From Planococcus shenhongbingii (lineage in GTDB: Bacteria; Bacillota; Bacilli; Bacillales_A; Planococcaceae), in contig NZ_CP129235.1 in NCBI RefSeq assembly GCF_030413635.1, positions 2,790,001 to 2,854,000 of the forward strand: a stretch of 64,000 nucleotides of DNA. Reading direction: 5' to 3'. Positions within the stretch are counted from its first letter, which is position 1, and each line of letters starts with the position of its first letter. Under the pieces are notes generated by a model. The model saw nothing but the letters and a program-made list of their open reading frames with translations. It had not been told where the DNA came from and did no database searches. The position numbers and the translations under genes were made by a program. Of the stretch, positions 19,681-29,046 are shown piece by piece.

Positions 19681-21015
19681 TTGAGCAAAATAGTAATTGT
19701 GGGAGCTGTTGGAGGAGGCGCAACGGTTGCTGGCCAAATCCGGTTCTACGATAAAAACGCTGAAATCACGATCTTTGACCGTGATTCAACGATGTCCTAT
19801 GCCGCCTGCGGCACTCCTTATGCAATCGGAAACGTTATCGAAGATCCTTCTTCGCTGCTTATGACAGATCCTCAGCAATTCAAAAAAGAACGCAATATCA
19901 ATGTTTTCCTGAAACATGAAGTGCTGGAAATACAACGTGATAACAAACAATTGCTTGTTAAAGATTTGAATACCGGCAAGCAATTCACCGAATCCTATGA
20001 TACATTGATTCTGGCGCCAGGCGGTTCTGCCATGGTGCCTGAAATTGAGGGGCTGGACTCTGCGAAGGTCTTTGTATTGCGGAGTTACGACGACATGCAA
20101 AAAATCAGCAAGTTTATTGACGCCAACAATCCCGCCAGTTGCGTAATTTCAGGCGCCGGTTTTATCGGCTTGGAAATGGCCGAAAATTTAAAGGCTTTAG
20201 GCCTCAAAGTTCAGCTAGTACATAAATCCGGCCAGGTCATGTCGATTTTGGATTCCGATATTTCTCAATTGATAGAAGCTGAACTGCAGGCTAATGAGGT
20301 ACAGTTATTTAAAGAGACCGTCATTACAAAAGCCGATTCCGCTTCAGTGGAACTGTCCAATGGCATGCGCTTGCAGGCTGATTTTATCATCATGAGCATC
20401 GGAATAAAACCGAATACCGAATTAGCTGAAAAAGCCGGGCTTCCTATTGGCGAAACTGGAGGCATTATGACAAATGAGTTTATGCAGACGATAGACCCCT
20501 CCATTTTTGCTCTCGGGGATGCATCTGAGAATACGGATATGGTCACCGGTGATCCTAAACGGATCCCTCTTGCTTGGCCAGCACATAGGCAAGCCTTCCT
20601 GATCGCTCAATACTTGACAGGCAATGCCATTCCTAAAAAAGGTTTGCTCGGAACATCTGTCGTTAAAATATTTTCGCTGACGGTGGCGATGACCGGTTTA
20701 AACGAACGGACAATCAAAAATAAAGGCATTTCCTATAAAACCGTCATACATCGCGGCAATTCAAATGCCGGGTATTACCCGGACCATGCTAAAATCACGC
20801 TCAAAGTCCATTATGATTCGGCCAGCCGAAAAATTCTAGGTGCACAGTGCATCGGCGGAAAAGGCGTCGATAAAAGGATTGATGTCCTTGTCACGGCCAT
20901 TTATGCAGGATTGACGATTGATGATCTGCAAGCTTTGGAATTGAGCTATGCTCCACCTTATTCTTCACCAAAAGATCCGATCAATATGGCCGGTTACAAA
21001 GCATTCAGCAAATAA
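19681..21015 (+). CDS. CoA-disulfide reductase-like FAD/NAD(P)H oxidoreductase
   Basis: Two-dinucleotide-fold flavoprotein of 444 residues from a TTG start at 19681, six bases after GAGGTG; the upstream in-frame GTG at 19672 overlaps that site. The N-terminal FAD motif is GAVGGGATVA (8-17), and a redox Cys43 in SYAACGTPY is at the position of the catalytic Cys of staphylococcal CoA-disulfide reductase. The NAD(P) motif is SGAGFIGLEMAE and the second FAD motif is FALGDA. The dimerisation domain ends the protein. It could instead be a related NADH oxidase or persulfide reductase; no rhodanese domain is fused. Confidence 0.82.
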   Translation: MSKIVIVGAVGGGATVAGQIRFYDKNAEITIFDRDSTMSYAACGTPYAIGNVIEDPSSLLMTDPQQFKKERNINVFLKHEVLEIQRDNKQLLVKDLNTGKQFTESYDTLILAPGGSAMVPEIEGLDSAKVFVLRSYDDMQKISKFIDANNPASCVISGAGFIGLEMAENLKALGLKVQLVHKSGQVMSILDSDISQLIEAELQANEVQLFKETVITKADSASVELSNGMRLQADFIIMSIGIKPNTELAEKAGLPIGETGGIMTNEFMQTIDPSIFALGDASENTDMVTGDPKRIPLAWPAHRQAFLIAQYLTGNAIPKKGLLGTSVVKIFSLTVAMTGLNERTIKNKGISYKTVIHRGNSNAGYYPDHAKITLKVHYDSASRKILGAQCIGGKGVDKRIDVLVTAIYAGLTIDDLQALELSYAPPYSSPKDPINMAGYKAFSK

Positions 21016-21050
21016 CTGCTATCATTGAATTTCCAAATTACCATTTAAAT

Positions 21051-21096
21051 AAAAAGGAAACCACTGCTCTTTTGAGGCAGTGGTTTCCTTTTGTCT
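21051..21096. terminator. terminator between the flavoprotein and the GH13-like gene
   Basis: Stem AAAAGGAAACCACTGC/GCAGTGGTTTCCTTTT (21052-21067 with 21077-21092), symmetric with A and T tracts, serving both converging genes. Confidence 0.9.
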
Positions 21097-22547
21097 TATC
21101 TAAGCTTTTTAGCTGCTTCGTCTGCTTTCCGCTGTTTCCCTTTTCTCCAAACAATCCAAAGGAATACCATAAAGACAAGATACACTACGGCTAATGCTGC
21201 GATATAAGCTTTATTAAAGCCCGTTTCTTCAGTAACATGGAAGGTTTCAGCAATTTCCCGGTCCATAGAAATCCGGTATTCGCCATTTGCTTCCTGGCGT
21301 ACCCGGTCGCTTTCGAATAATCCCTGCAATTCTTTATCACTGCCTATCACATCAGCTGGTAAATTGATGCTTTTTGTAGAGGAGGTGTTGTTTATAGCGA
21401 CAATCCAAGTTTCTTTATCGTTAAAACGCTTATAAACGATCCAGCCGTCTTCCTCTATAAGCACTTCAGTTTCTCCGCTGCGCAAAGCTGGAGAAGAGTT
21501 GCGGAGTGTATTCAAGTTCGTGATATGATCAATCATTTCTTCATCTACAGCCAAATCCAGGATTTGATGAGACTCAGGGAGAGTTGCACCGTTCATGACG
21601 GTTTCCGTGCCATATTGGATTACCGGAATACCCGGCATTGTCAATAATTGCGTTAACATTAAACGCATGCGGGTCGGTGGAAAACCTCTTTCTTCCACTA
21701 CATCAGCAATAAAACGTGAACTGCGGAGCGAATCCATCCGAATCAAGTTTCCTTCACTTTCTTTCAAAACAGCCGGCATTTTCGAAGTATCCCGATCAAA
21801 CTGCTTATAAGAGTTCCGAAGGACTTCTTCCGCTCCAGGCAATACAACTGCATCCAGTCCAGGTGCCGGCTTCATTTCCACATCATTTATTAAATAGATA
21901 TCTCTAATATCTTTCATCGCTTTAGAAAAGTCTTCTATAAAACCGCTATCCAGCCGATCAGCATCTTGCAAACGCAAGCCGTCGACATCATATTGGTTGA
22001 TAAATTCGCTTAAAGCTAAAATCAATGCTTCTTGAACTTCTGGGTTTGCGGTATCCAACGACAGCGTGCCGTCTTCGTTTCCAGTGAACCATTTCGGATT
22101 TTCAGTTGCCCAAATATGATCTTTGCTAACATTTTGAGTCGGAACATCAACCATGACTTTGAGATCCTGTTCATGAACTTCTTTAATCAGGTTTTTCAGT
22201 TCTTCTTCTGTACCAAAATGGCGTTCAAGCTGAGTATAATCCAGCACTTGTTTTCCATCATATGTATCCGATGCAAAAACCGGTCCAATCGACAAAAGGG
22301 TAAAACCCATTTCTTTTACATGAAGCAGCTGATCGACTATGCCTGCAAAGTCTCCCCCGTTAAAAACCGCCGGATCTAATGCATCTACTTCATAATCATT
22401 TTGAATTTGCTTATTAAAGTAACGGTCTACCAAAACATCATATATAATCTCGTCTTCAATCGCCTGCTCTTCTGCAGCTGCAGCCGGCTGAATCGGGCTT
22501 AACGCCAGCATTCCTGCCAAAAAGCCTAATATCCATTTTGCTTTCAA
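21096..22547 (-). CDS. membrane-anchored GH13 (alpha-amylase-fold) protein with degenerate active site
   Basis: Exported 483-residue protein from a TTG start at 22547, eight bases after a GGGAGG site. It has a signal peptide (cleavage likely after AAAA near 25), a GH13 barrel (about 30-365), a small beta domain, and a C-terminal membrane helix (about 443-463) ending in a basic tail. By eye, all catalytic positions are replaced: the GFRLD nucleophile is GLRLQ (Gln194), the GE acid/base is ND (Asp222), and the NHD Asp is Arg275; the DVVxNH region reads DVPTQN. The fold seems intact, so it may bind glycans or act as a scaffold. No neighbour suggests a sugar pathway. Confidence 0.8.
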   Translation of the reverse strand: MKAKWILGFLAGMLALSPIQPAAAAEEQAIEDEIIYDVLVDRYFNKQIQNDYEVDALDPAVFNGGDFAGIVDQLLHVKEMGFTLLSIGPVFASDTYDGKQVLDYTQLERHFGTEEELKNLIKEVHEQDLKVMVDVPTQNVSKDHIWATENPKWFTGNEDGTLSLDTANPEVQEALILALSEFINQYDVDGLRLQDADRLDSGFIEDFSKAMKDIRDIYLINDVEMKPAPGLDAVVLPGAEEVLRNSYKQFDRDTSKMPAVLKESEGNLIRMDSLRSSRFIADVVEERGFPPTRMRLMLTQLLTMPGIPVIQYGTETVMNGATLPESHQILDLAVDEEMIDHITNLNTLRNSSPALRSGETEVLIEEDGWIVYKRFNDKETWIVAINNTSSTKSINLPADVIGSDKELQGLFESDRVRQEANGEYRISMDREIAETFHVTEETGFNKAYIAALAVVYLVFMVFLWIVWRKGKQRKADEAAKKLR

Positions 22548-22867
22548 TCTAAAATCCTCCCTCAATGAGGCGTATTTATTCCGTTCCACCCGGTTAATTT
22601 TAACAAAATCACCTCATCACTGCTATGTATAATTCTCGAAACTGCTGCAACCGGCTCTACTTTCGTCTAATCTGTGAATTTCCTCAGAATAGTGAATTCT
22701 TTTGTTCGTTTTCTGTATATCTCCTCGTTTTTATTGCTCTAGTCAATTTGCTTCGTAAAAAATTGCCTGAGCGTGCATACCAATTAAATGGCATTTACTG
22801 CTTTACTGGTTTATCAAAATCCAGTCGTTTAAAGGCATAAAAAAAAGGCGCCTGAGCGCCAGTTTTT
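22548..22867. other. intergenic region before the GH13-like gene
   Basis: About 320 bases containing the yisL terminator and the upstream region of the GH13-like gene. No convincing promoter, operator or gene was recognised; a short plus-strand reading frame here has no ribosome binding site. Confidence 0.5.
22838..22866 (-). terminator. intrinsic terminator after yisL
   Basis: Compact stem GGCGC-CTGA-GCGCC (22847-22860) with an eight-base U tract on the minus strand. Confidence 0.88.
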
Positions 22868-23239
22868 TTAAAAAAGATTTAATCCAATCGGCAATAAGAA
22901 ACCTAAGAACATGGTAATAAATAGGAATACTGCAAACAACGCCCAGAACATCGTCACAGGCTTCTGTTTTTTCGAACGGACCAGCACCATTTCCATCATA
23001 CCGATTGTCAGTAAGCCGAAAAGGAACTTCAAGCCGTACATCATAGCATCTGATGAAGAATACGCGATAAACAAAGCCAATCCGGAGATCAAGATTAAAA
23101 TATAGAACAAGCGAGATACCATGTGCATAATTTTACGGCCTTTGCTCGCAGGGTTCATGAAAGCGGCTATTAAGAATAGCACGATTGCGATGACCCAAGT
23201 GGCAATGTGTAAATGTGTAGAGTTAGTTAAAAAGTCCAA
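22868..23239 (-). CDS. yisL: YisL-family membrane protein (DUF1516)
   Basis: A 123-residue integral membrane protein with four hydrophobic helices (about 12-28, 41-61, 66-86, 95-118). The HLHIATWVIA start region, KIMHMVSRLFYILI and the LPIGLNLF end match B. subtilis YisL closely. The start is TTG at 23239 with GAGGTGA four bases upstream. It follows yisK by 69 bases, the same pairing as in B. subtilis. No function is established. Confidence 0.88.
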   Translation of the reverse strand: MDFLTNSTHLHIATWVIAIVLFLIAAFMNPASKGRKIMHMVSRLFYILILISGLALFIAYSSSDAMMYGLKFLFGLLTIGMMEMVLVRSKKQKPVTMFWALFAVFLFITMFLGFLLPIGLNLF

Positions 23240-23308
23240 ACCGTCACCTCATTTAATTTAGTCTTTTCCAGTTTAGCACAACTGGAACGCTAAAAGACAT
23301 GTTTGCCG

Positions 23309-24208
23309 TTATGACAAATGTGTGACGAGAGTGCCGATTGACTCGATTGAAACTTTTACAGTATCCCCTGCTTTTAAGAATTTCGGGGGATTAAAGCCTT
23401 TGCCGACTCCAGCAGGAGTGCCTGTCAAAATTACATCTCCTGGCTCAAGTGTAATGAATTTGGAGACTTCCGCTATTAAATCATCCACTCGGCGCATCAT
23501 ATCACCCGTGTTGCCATTTTGGCGGACTTCGTCGTTTACTTTTGTGACAATCGACAAATTCTGTGCCTGAGGAATTTCATCTTTTGTTACAAGATAAGGT
23601 CCCATTGGGCAAGAGCCTTCCAGGCTTTTGCCTAAAAAGTATTGCTGATGCTTGCTTTGCAGATCACGCGCAGTTAAGTCATTGGCAATCGTATAGCCAA
23701 AAACATAGTCATATGCCATTTGTTTGGGAATGGACTTCCCTTTTTTGCTGATGACTACCGCCAATTCGCCTTCGTAGTCGTAGGAATCCGTCACATCACT
23801 GTGGACAGATACAGTTTGTTCATCTGCTGCAATGGTTTGCGGCGTTTTTGTAAAAACAACTAAATCTTCAGGCGCTTCTGATCCCATTTCTTTTATATGA
23901 TCCGCATAATTTTTGCCGATGCAGATAATATTTTTTGGAGTTCTTGATATAGGTGCTAACCATTCGATATCCGAAAAAGAGTGTTTGAATTGCTCAGGGT
24001 TTTCGGATTTTGCCGCAACTTCTGTCAACTTGCGAATCTGTTCTACAAATTCCATTCCCTGTGGTACTCCTTCAATCAGCCGTTCGGGGAAAGATGGCAA
24101 TACTTCAAGTTCTTTCTGAATTGCTAAAACATCCCATACAGCTTCCTCTTTTTTTACTTTTGGACCAAAACGTTCTTCTCCTTCAAATCGAAAAGATAAC
24201 AGCTTCAT
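23309..24208 (-). CDS. yisK: fumarylacetoacetate-hydrolase-family protein (YisK-like)
   Basis: FAH-fold enzyme of 299 residues. A variable N-terminal domain is followed by the catalytic domain with CIGKNYADHIKEMG (His of the catalytic loop), the metal-binding acidic triad around YEGELAVVI and DLTARDLQ, and the GTPAGVG loop near the C-terminus. B. subtilis YisK, of nearly the same length and beside yisL, is described as an oxaloacetate decarboxylase that also associates with Mbl. The ATG has an AAAGGAG site. It probably belongs to the addBA transcript. The activity is inferred from the family. Confidence 0.87.
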   Translation of the reverse strand: MKLLSFRFEGEERFGPKVKKEEAVWDVLAIQKELEVLPSFPERLIEGVPQGMEFVEQIRKLTEVAAKSENPEQFKHSFSDIEWLAPISRTPKNIICIGKNYADHIKEMGSEAPEDLVVFTKTPQTIAADEQTVSVHSDVTDSYDYEGELAVVISKKGKSIPKQMAYDYVFGYTIANDLTARDLQSKHQQYFLGKSLEGSCPMGPYLVTKDEIPQAQNLSIVTKVNDEVRQNGNTGDMMRRVDDLIAEVSKFITLEPGDVILTGTPAGVGKGFNPPKFLKAGDTVKVSIESIGTLVTHLS

Positions 24209-24251
24209 TCGTCAAACACTCCTTTTCTTTGATTCCATTTATTATACACAT

Positions 24252-25430
24252 TCAGCGTTTTGAATTGTTGCTTTTTTCTAAATTTCTTCCGTAAGTCATT
24301 CTTCTTGATAAATATTCCAGTGGTCCTTGTCCGTATTTTGATAACCAAAGCTCGGCAAAAATCAGCTGTATAGCAAATATCCCCAGCGCAATCCATGTTC
24401 CAGTTAAAACATCCACTTGGCCATACAATCCTAATCCATACGAATAAAAGATAAAAGTGGCAATAATGGATTGGCTAAGATAAGTAGTCAACGACATGCG
24501 GCCAACTTTTGCAACAGGACTTAAAACCTTCCGCATGCGGCGGCTATCTGCAATCAGCACAATAAGTGCAGCATACCCCATGGCGACAAGCGGTCCTCCG
24601 AAAATATCCTGGATGTATCTGAAGGCATAATTATTATCGATTAGAAGCGGTGCCGCTTTTAATAATAAACCGATAATAAGTAAACCGGCCGCAGCGTTAA
24701 TCCAACTCTTGTGGAAAAGGCCCGCGCGTTCAATCAATCGGACTTTCGCTGCCGCAGCGCCCACCATCAGAAATGGCAAAATAGTGACTATCAGATAAAG
24801 ATAACCGCTTGGGTTATTGCTATGCATCCAATCAGAAAAACGCTGGCTGAATATATCAGCAAATGTTCCAGTCGGATAAGCAGCAAGTGAACTTTGCACT
24901 TCTTGAATGCCTGTGTAGATGTTTGGATCGATTGAAACCGCAATAAACATCAGTCCTAAAAGGAACGCATGCGGAAGGGTATAGATAGCGGCTCCAAGTG
25001 CCAGAAGCCATGCCGGACTCAGACGCAGCAATGCCAGCAGGAAAAATCCGGTAACGGCATAAGTGATTAAGATATCACCGTACCAAATTAGAAATGCATG
25101 GAGAATACCGAAGCCGAGAAGAATCAGCAGACGCTTTATTGCCACGGGCAGGAAAGGCTGCTGTCTTTCTTGGGCTTTCATGTACTGCATTGCTAAACCA
25201 TACCCGAATAACATAGAAAATAACGGATAAAAGCTGCCTTGAATAAAGATATCGATAAATCCAAATACTTCTGTATCAAACGGGCCGTCAAACCAAGTAT
25301 AAGGATCAATATATGAAAACGGCGAATGGAACGCCAGCATATTGATGAGCAGAATCCCCAAAAGCGAAAATCCTCTCATCAAATCAATTGCTTCTATACG
25401 TTCATTTAAAGCCACGGGTTGTAATTTCAC
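24252..25430 (-). CDS. DUF418/DUF2306-type (YeiB-like) membrane protein
   Basis: Polytopic membrane protein of 392 residues with about ten helices. It opens with RIEAIDLMRGFSLLGILLIN, the signature of the heparan-alpha-glucosaminide acetyltransferase-like/DUF418 families, and its C-terminal part (about 240-380) has the DUF418 pattern ending GPLEYLSRRMTYG. The GTG start has a CCTCCT (minus-strand AGGAGG) site six bases away that overlaps the addA stop codon, so translation is coupled to addA. A link with DNA repair is not obvious; the role is unknown. Confidence 0.8.
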   Translation of the reverse strand: MKLQPVALNERIEAIDLMRGFSLLGILLINMLAFHSPFSYIDPYTWFDGPFDTEVFGFIDIFIQGSFYPLFSMLFGYGLAMQYMKAQERQQPFLPVAIKRLLILLGFGILHAFLIWYGDILITYAVTGFFLLALLRLSPAWLLALGAAIYTLPHAFLLGLMFIAVSIDPNIYTGIQEVQSSLAAYPTGTFADIFSQRFSDWMHSNNPSGYLYLIVTILPFLMVGAAAAKVRLIERAGLFHKSWINAAAGLLIIGLLLKAAPLLIDNNYAFRYIQDIFGGPLVAMGYAALIVLIADSRRMRKVLSPVAKVGRMSLTTYLSQSIIATFIFYSYGLGLYGQVDVLTGTWIALGIFAIQLIFAELWLSKYGQGPLEYLSRRMTYGRNLEKSNNSKR

Positions 25431-25440
25431 AAAAATCCTC

Positions 25441-28400
25441 CTAAATTTTCACTGTCTGCTTTGCAGCAAACAAGTATAAAAGACGTTCTTTGATCGGAAT
25501 TTGCAAGATAGCTTCCACCGCTTCTTGATAAACTGCTAATTGAACGCCATACCTAGCAGCCATTTCATGGCCAATATCCGGAATCTGGCCAATTTTATCC
25601 GTTTTGTAGTCAAGCAGGACCCAGCCATCTTCTTCCTCAAAAATGCAGTCGACAATCCCTTGGATGATTTGGTGGTCTCCTTCGAAATCTTCTTTCGCAT
25701 AAGTAAAAGGAACTTCCCGTTTGATGTTTTTCGCATGTAACAAACGCTCTGCTATATCACTGCCATAAAAAAGCTCAATGTCAGTTATATTGACCGCTTT
25801 GCCTTCTTCAGGTGATAAGATTTCCATGCCTACCAGCGTTTCTACAAATTCTTTGATTTCAGGAGCCGCCAATTTTCTGTCTAATGGGATGTGTTGCATA
25901 ACGGCATGGACAGCGGTTCCGATATCAGCAGCCGACAAGCTTTTCTCTTGCATGAAATCCGGCCGGTGAACCAAAGTCCGCCGCAATGGCTCATTTGCCT
26001 GAATGAACGATTCAGGTTCATCGAGCCGCTGCAGCATCTGCAGACGTTTCATCTCAGAAACCGATTGCTTCGATCTCTTATCAACCGCATTCTGGAAAGG
26101 ATATCGGAAATCAAAACGGCTAGCTACTTCTTCTGTAAAGTCTTCTGCTCCTTCATTCGGCCGGAGCAATTCATCGACGTCAATAGAAGCTGGCAGCAAT
26201 GAAGTGGATTCAACAATGCGAATGAGAAATTTGGAATCGTGCGGCAAAGAACTGCTGTTGCCTTGTAGAATCTCTGCAGCATCCGGATGGCGCGAAATTG
26301 CTGGACCGATCCAGTCCAGGTAGCCTTTTGCCCGCGACCGGATATAATCCGGCAGTAAAACAGCCGGCGAGTTCACTTTCCATTTTTCGATCGTTCGGTC
26401 GATGTCTTTCACCGATGCTGTCAGATAAAGGCGTTCTTTTGCCCGCGTCATCGCTACATACAATACACGCATTTCTTCTGCCTTCATTTGAAGCTGTTTC
26501 ATTTCTTTCACCGCTAAAAATGGCAATGACGTATATTCCAAACGCGTGTCAGGATTCACCGCTTTTACAGCCAATCCATAAACCTGGTCAAATAAATACG
26601 GCTTATGAAAATCCATTTCATTGAATGATCGGCCGGTTCCTGCAAAAAAGACCACTGGAAATTCGAGCCCTTTTGACTTGTGGACTGTCATTAGCCGAAC
26701 CACATTCTCTTTTTCACTCAGTGATTTGGCAGTACCCAAATCATCTCCTCTGTCCCGCATTCGGTCGATAAACCGGATGAATCGGAACAAACCGCGAAAC
26801 GATGTTTTTTCATATTCCAATGCCCGGTCATGCAGCGCACGCAAGTTTGCTTGACGCTGCTTGCCGTTCGACATCGCTCCAGCCATTTCATAATAATTCG
26901 TATCTAAATAAACCTGCCAAATCAAGTCGGCAAGCGAGCCGCGGCGAGCCAAATTGCGCCAGTCCTCCAAATGCAGCATAAAACGGCGCAGTTTTTCTGC
27001 AGCTGCCGGATCGATGCCGGATCCCCCTAATATAAAGGTTTTAACCGCTTCATAAAAAGAGGCTTGCGGAGCTGCTAAACGGATTTCAGCTAATTCATTT
27101 TCTTTAAGGCCGATAAATGGGGCCCGCAGTACAGACACTATCGGAATATCCTGATAGGGGTTATCGATGACACGCAGGGTATTTAGCATGATCATGACTT
27201 CAAGGGCATCGAAATAACCGCCTGTCAATTCAGCATACAATGGAATGCCCGCTTTCTTGAACTCATCAACAAAATCTCCCGACCAAGTCATTGAACGCAT
27301 CAATACGACAATGTCGCTATACTCCAATTTGCGCTGCTCTTTTTTCCATGGATCGTAGACAAGTGTCTCTTTTTCTACCAATTCACGGATTTTCTCAGCA
27401 ATATAACGGGCCTCCCACTGGGATTTAGCCAAATCCTCTTCCGGTTCTTCTTCATTTTCCGGCTCATGGATCAATGCCAGTTCAATAGGGATTTCCTGTT
27501 CAGGATACGGCGCTTTTGTTTTTAAAGCGGCTGCTTCATCGTAGTTGATTTCTCCAACACGCTCACCCATGATCTGGGCAAAAATATAGTTGGTCCCATC
27601 CAAAATCTCTTTCCGGCTTCTGAAATTGGCATTCAAGTCAATCCGCAGTCCTGTTTCTTGCGAGTCTTTCGTAAACCGGCCATATTTGCCGAGAAACAGC
27701 ATCGGTTCAGCAAGCCGGAAACGGTAAATCGATTGTTTCACATCGCCCACCATAAATAAATTTCCGTCTTTTTCCCCTCCAGATTTCACTAATGAAAGTA
27801 TCGTCTCCTGAAGCATATTGGTGTCTTGATATTCATCCACCAGCACTTCTTTAAACTGGTTCTGATAGTCTTTTGCAATTGCTGAAGGCTGGCCTTCCTC
27901 GCTCAAAATCTGAAGTGCATAATGCTCCAAATCCGAAAAATCGACAATCGCTCTTTCAATTTTCAGCGCTTTGTATTGATTGGCGAAGACTTTCGTCAAT
28001 TCCACCAATGTTTTCATCAATGGAGCCATTTCACGCATTTCATCAAGCAAGCGTTTCGGCGTGCGCGTAAAGTATGCTTCAAAGACGTTGTTGACGATTT
28101 TCTTAACGTCGCTGCGTCTCGCTTTTGCTTCTTCAGCAAGCTGAGGATCGCAGCTATCTTTTCGAATCGTGGCCGCTTTCGCCCAGCTGAAATTTTTCGT
28201 AAAGGAATACAGGCTGTCCCATGAATCTTCTAACGAGTAAATCGCAGTACGGATCAAATCCATATCCATTTGGAAAGTCTCACTCAGCAAATAGGGGCCG
28301 TCCGGCTGGTTTGCCAAATCATTCCCTTCAGATGCCAGATGCAAGGCTTCTTCGAAAGCATGACGTATCGTCATTTTCAAATCGCTTATAAACGGCAAAT

Positions 28401-29046
28401 CATCTACCGAAGCTCCTTCTGGCACTGCGTAAAGGTTTGGCACTTGTTCAAGCCAATCCGCAGGATCCGGGTGAACCCGCGAATAATCATACAATTTATT
28501 CAACAGCACTTCCATGGCCTGGTCGTTTCGGTCTGACGTAAAGCTGTCAGCGAGCCGATAAACAGCATCCGCTTTGTCGCCTTCATATGCTGATTCCAAA
28601 ACGGCTTCAAGTACATCGTCCCGCAGCAAAGCAGCCTCTGTTTCATTGGCAATCCGGAAGCCCGGATCGATCTCCAGTAAATAGGCATATTGTTTAACCA
28701 CTTGCAGGCAAAATGAATGCAGCGTAGAAATCTGCGCTTTATTGATCAGCCGCAATTGCTTGCGCAAATGCTGGGATTCGGGATTTTCAGCTACAGCTTT
28801 TTCTAAAGCATTTAACATCCGCAAGCGCATTTCAGCCGCAGAAGCGTTGGTGAAAGTGACGACAAGCAGCTCATCCACTGATATCGGGTCTTGTTCAGCC
28901 ACCACTTTTTCAATCATCCGGTTGATCAATACAGCTGTCTTCCCTGATCCAGCGGCTGCGGAAACAAGCATATCCTGGCCCTTAGCCCAAATAGCTTGCC
29001 ACTGTTCCTCTGTCCAAGTAGCATCAGTCGGTTTTATCGGAATCAT
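25441..29046 (-). CDS. addA: ATP-dependent helicase/nuclease subunit A
   Basis: Helicase-nuclease subunit of the AddAB complex, which resects double-strand breaks for RecA (Gram-positive RecBCD equivalent). The 1201-residue protein has UvrD-type motifs: AAAGSGKTAVL (about 30-40), VDEYQDTN, QSIYRFR and the VMTVHKSKGLEFPVVF motif. The C-terminal PD-(D/E)XK nuclease domain shows GWVLLDYKTDK near 1155. The start overlaps the addB end by 23 bases and has an AAAGGAG site. Confidence 0.97.
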   Translation of the reverse strand: MIPIKPTDATWTEEQWQAIWAKGQDMLVSAAAGSGKTAVLINRMIEKVVAEQDPISVDELLVVTFTNASAAEMRLRMLNALEKAVAENPESQHLRKQLRLINKAQISTLHSFCLQVVKQYAYLLEIDPGFRIANETEAALLRDDVLEAVLESAYEGDKADAVYRLADSFTSDRNDQAMEVLLNKLYDYSRVHPDPADWLEQVPNLYAVPEGASVDDLPFISDLKMTIRHAFEEALHLASEGNDLANQPDGPYLLSETFQMDMDLIRTAIYSLEDSWDSLYSFTKNFSWAKAATIRKDSCDPQLAEEAKARRSDVKKIVNNVFEAYFTRTPKRLLDEMREMAPLMKTLVELTKVFANQYKALKIERAIVDFSDLEHYALQILSEEGQPSAIAKDYQNQFKEVLVDEYQDTNMLQETILSLVKSGGEKDGNLFMVGDVKQSIYRFRLAEPMLFLGKYGRFTKDSQETGLRIDLNANFRSRKEILDGTNYIFAQIMGERVGEINYDEAAALKTKAPYPEQEIPIELALIHEPENEEEPEEDLAKSQWEARYIAEKIRELVEKETLVYDPWKKEQRKLEYSDIVVLMRSMTWSGDFVDEFKKAGIPLYAELTGGYFDALEVMIMLNTLRVIDNPYQDIPIVSVLRAPFIGLKENELAEIRLAAPQASFYEAVKTFILGGSGIDPAAAEKLRRFMLHLEDWRNLARRGSLADLIWQVYLDTNYYEMAGAMSNGKQRQANLRALHDRALEYEKTSFRGLFRFIRFIDRMRDRGDDLGTAKSLSEKENVVRLMTVHKSKGLEFPVVFFAGTGRSFNEMDFHKPYLFDQVYGLAVKAVNPDTRLEYTSLPFLAVKEMKQLQMKAEEMRVLYVAMTRAKERLYLTASVKDIDRTIEKWKVNSPAVLLPDYIRSRAKGYLDWIGPAISRHPDAAEILQGNSSSLPHDSKFLIRIVESTSLLPASIDVDELLRPNEGAEDFTEEVASRFDFRYPFQNAVDKRSKQSVSEMKRLQMLQRLDEPESFIQANEPLRRTLVHRPDFMQEKSLSAADIGTAVHAVMQHIPLDRKLAAPEIKEFVETLVGMEILSPEEGKAVNITDIELFYGSDIAERLLHAKNIKREVPFTYAKEDFEGDHQIIQGIVDCIFEEEDGWVLLDYKTDKIGQIPDIGHEMAARYGVQLAVYQEAVEAILQIPIKERLLYLFAAKQTVKI

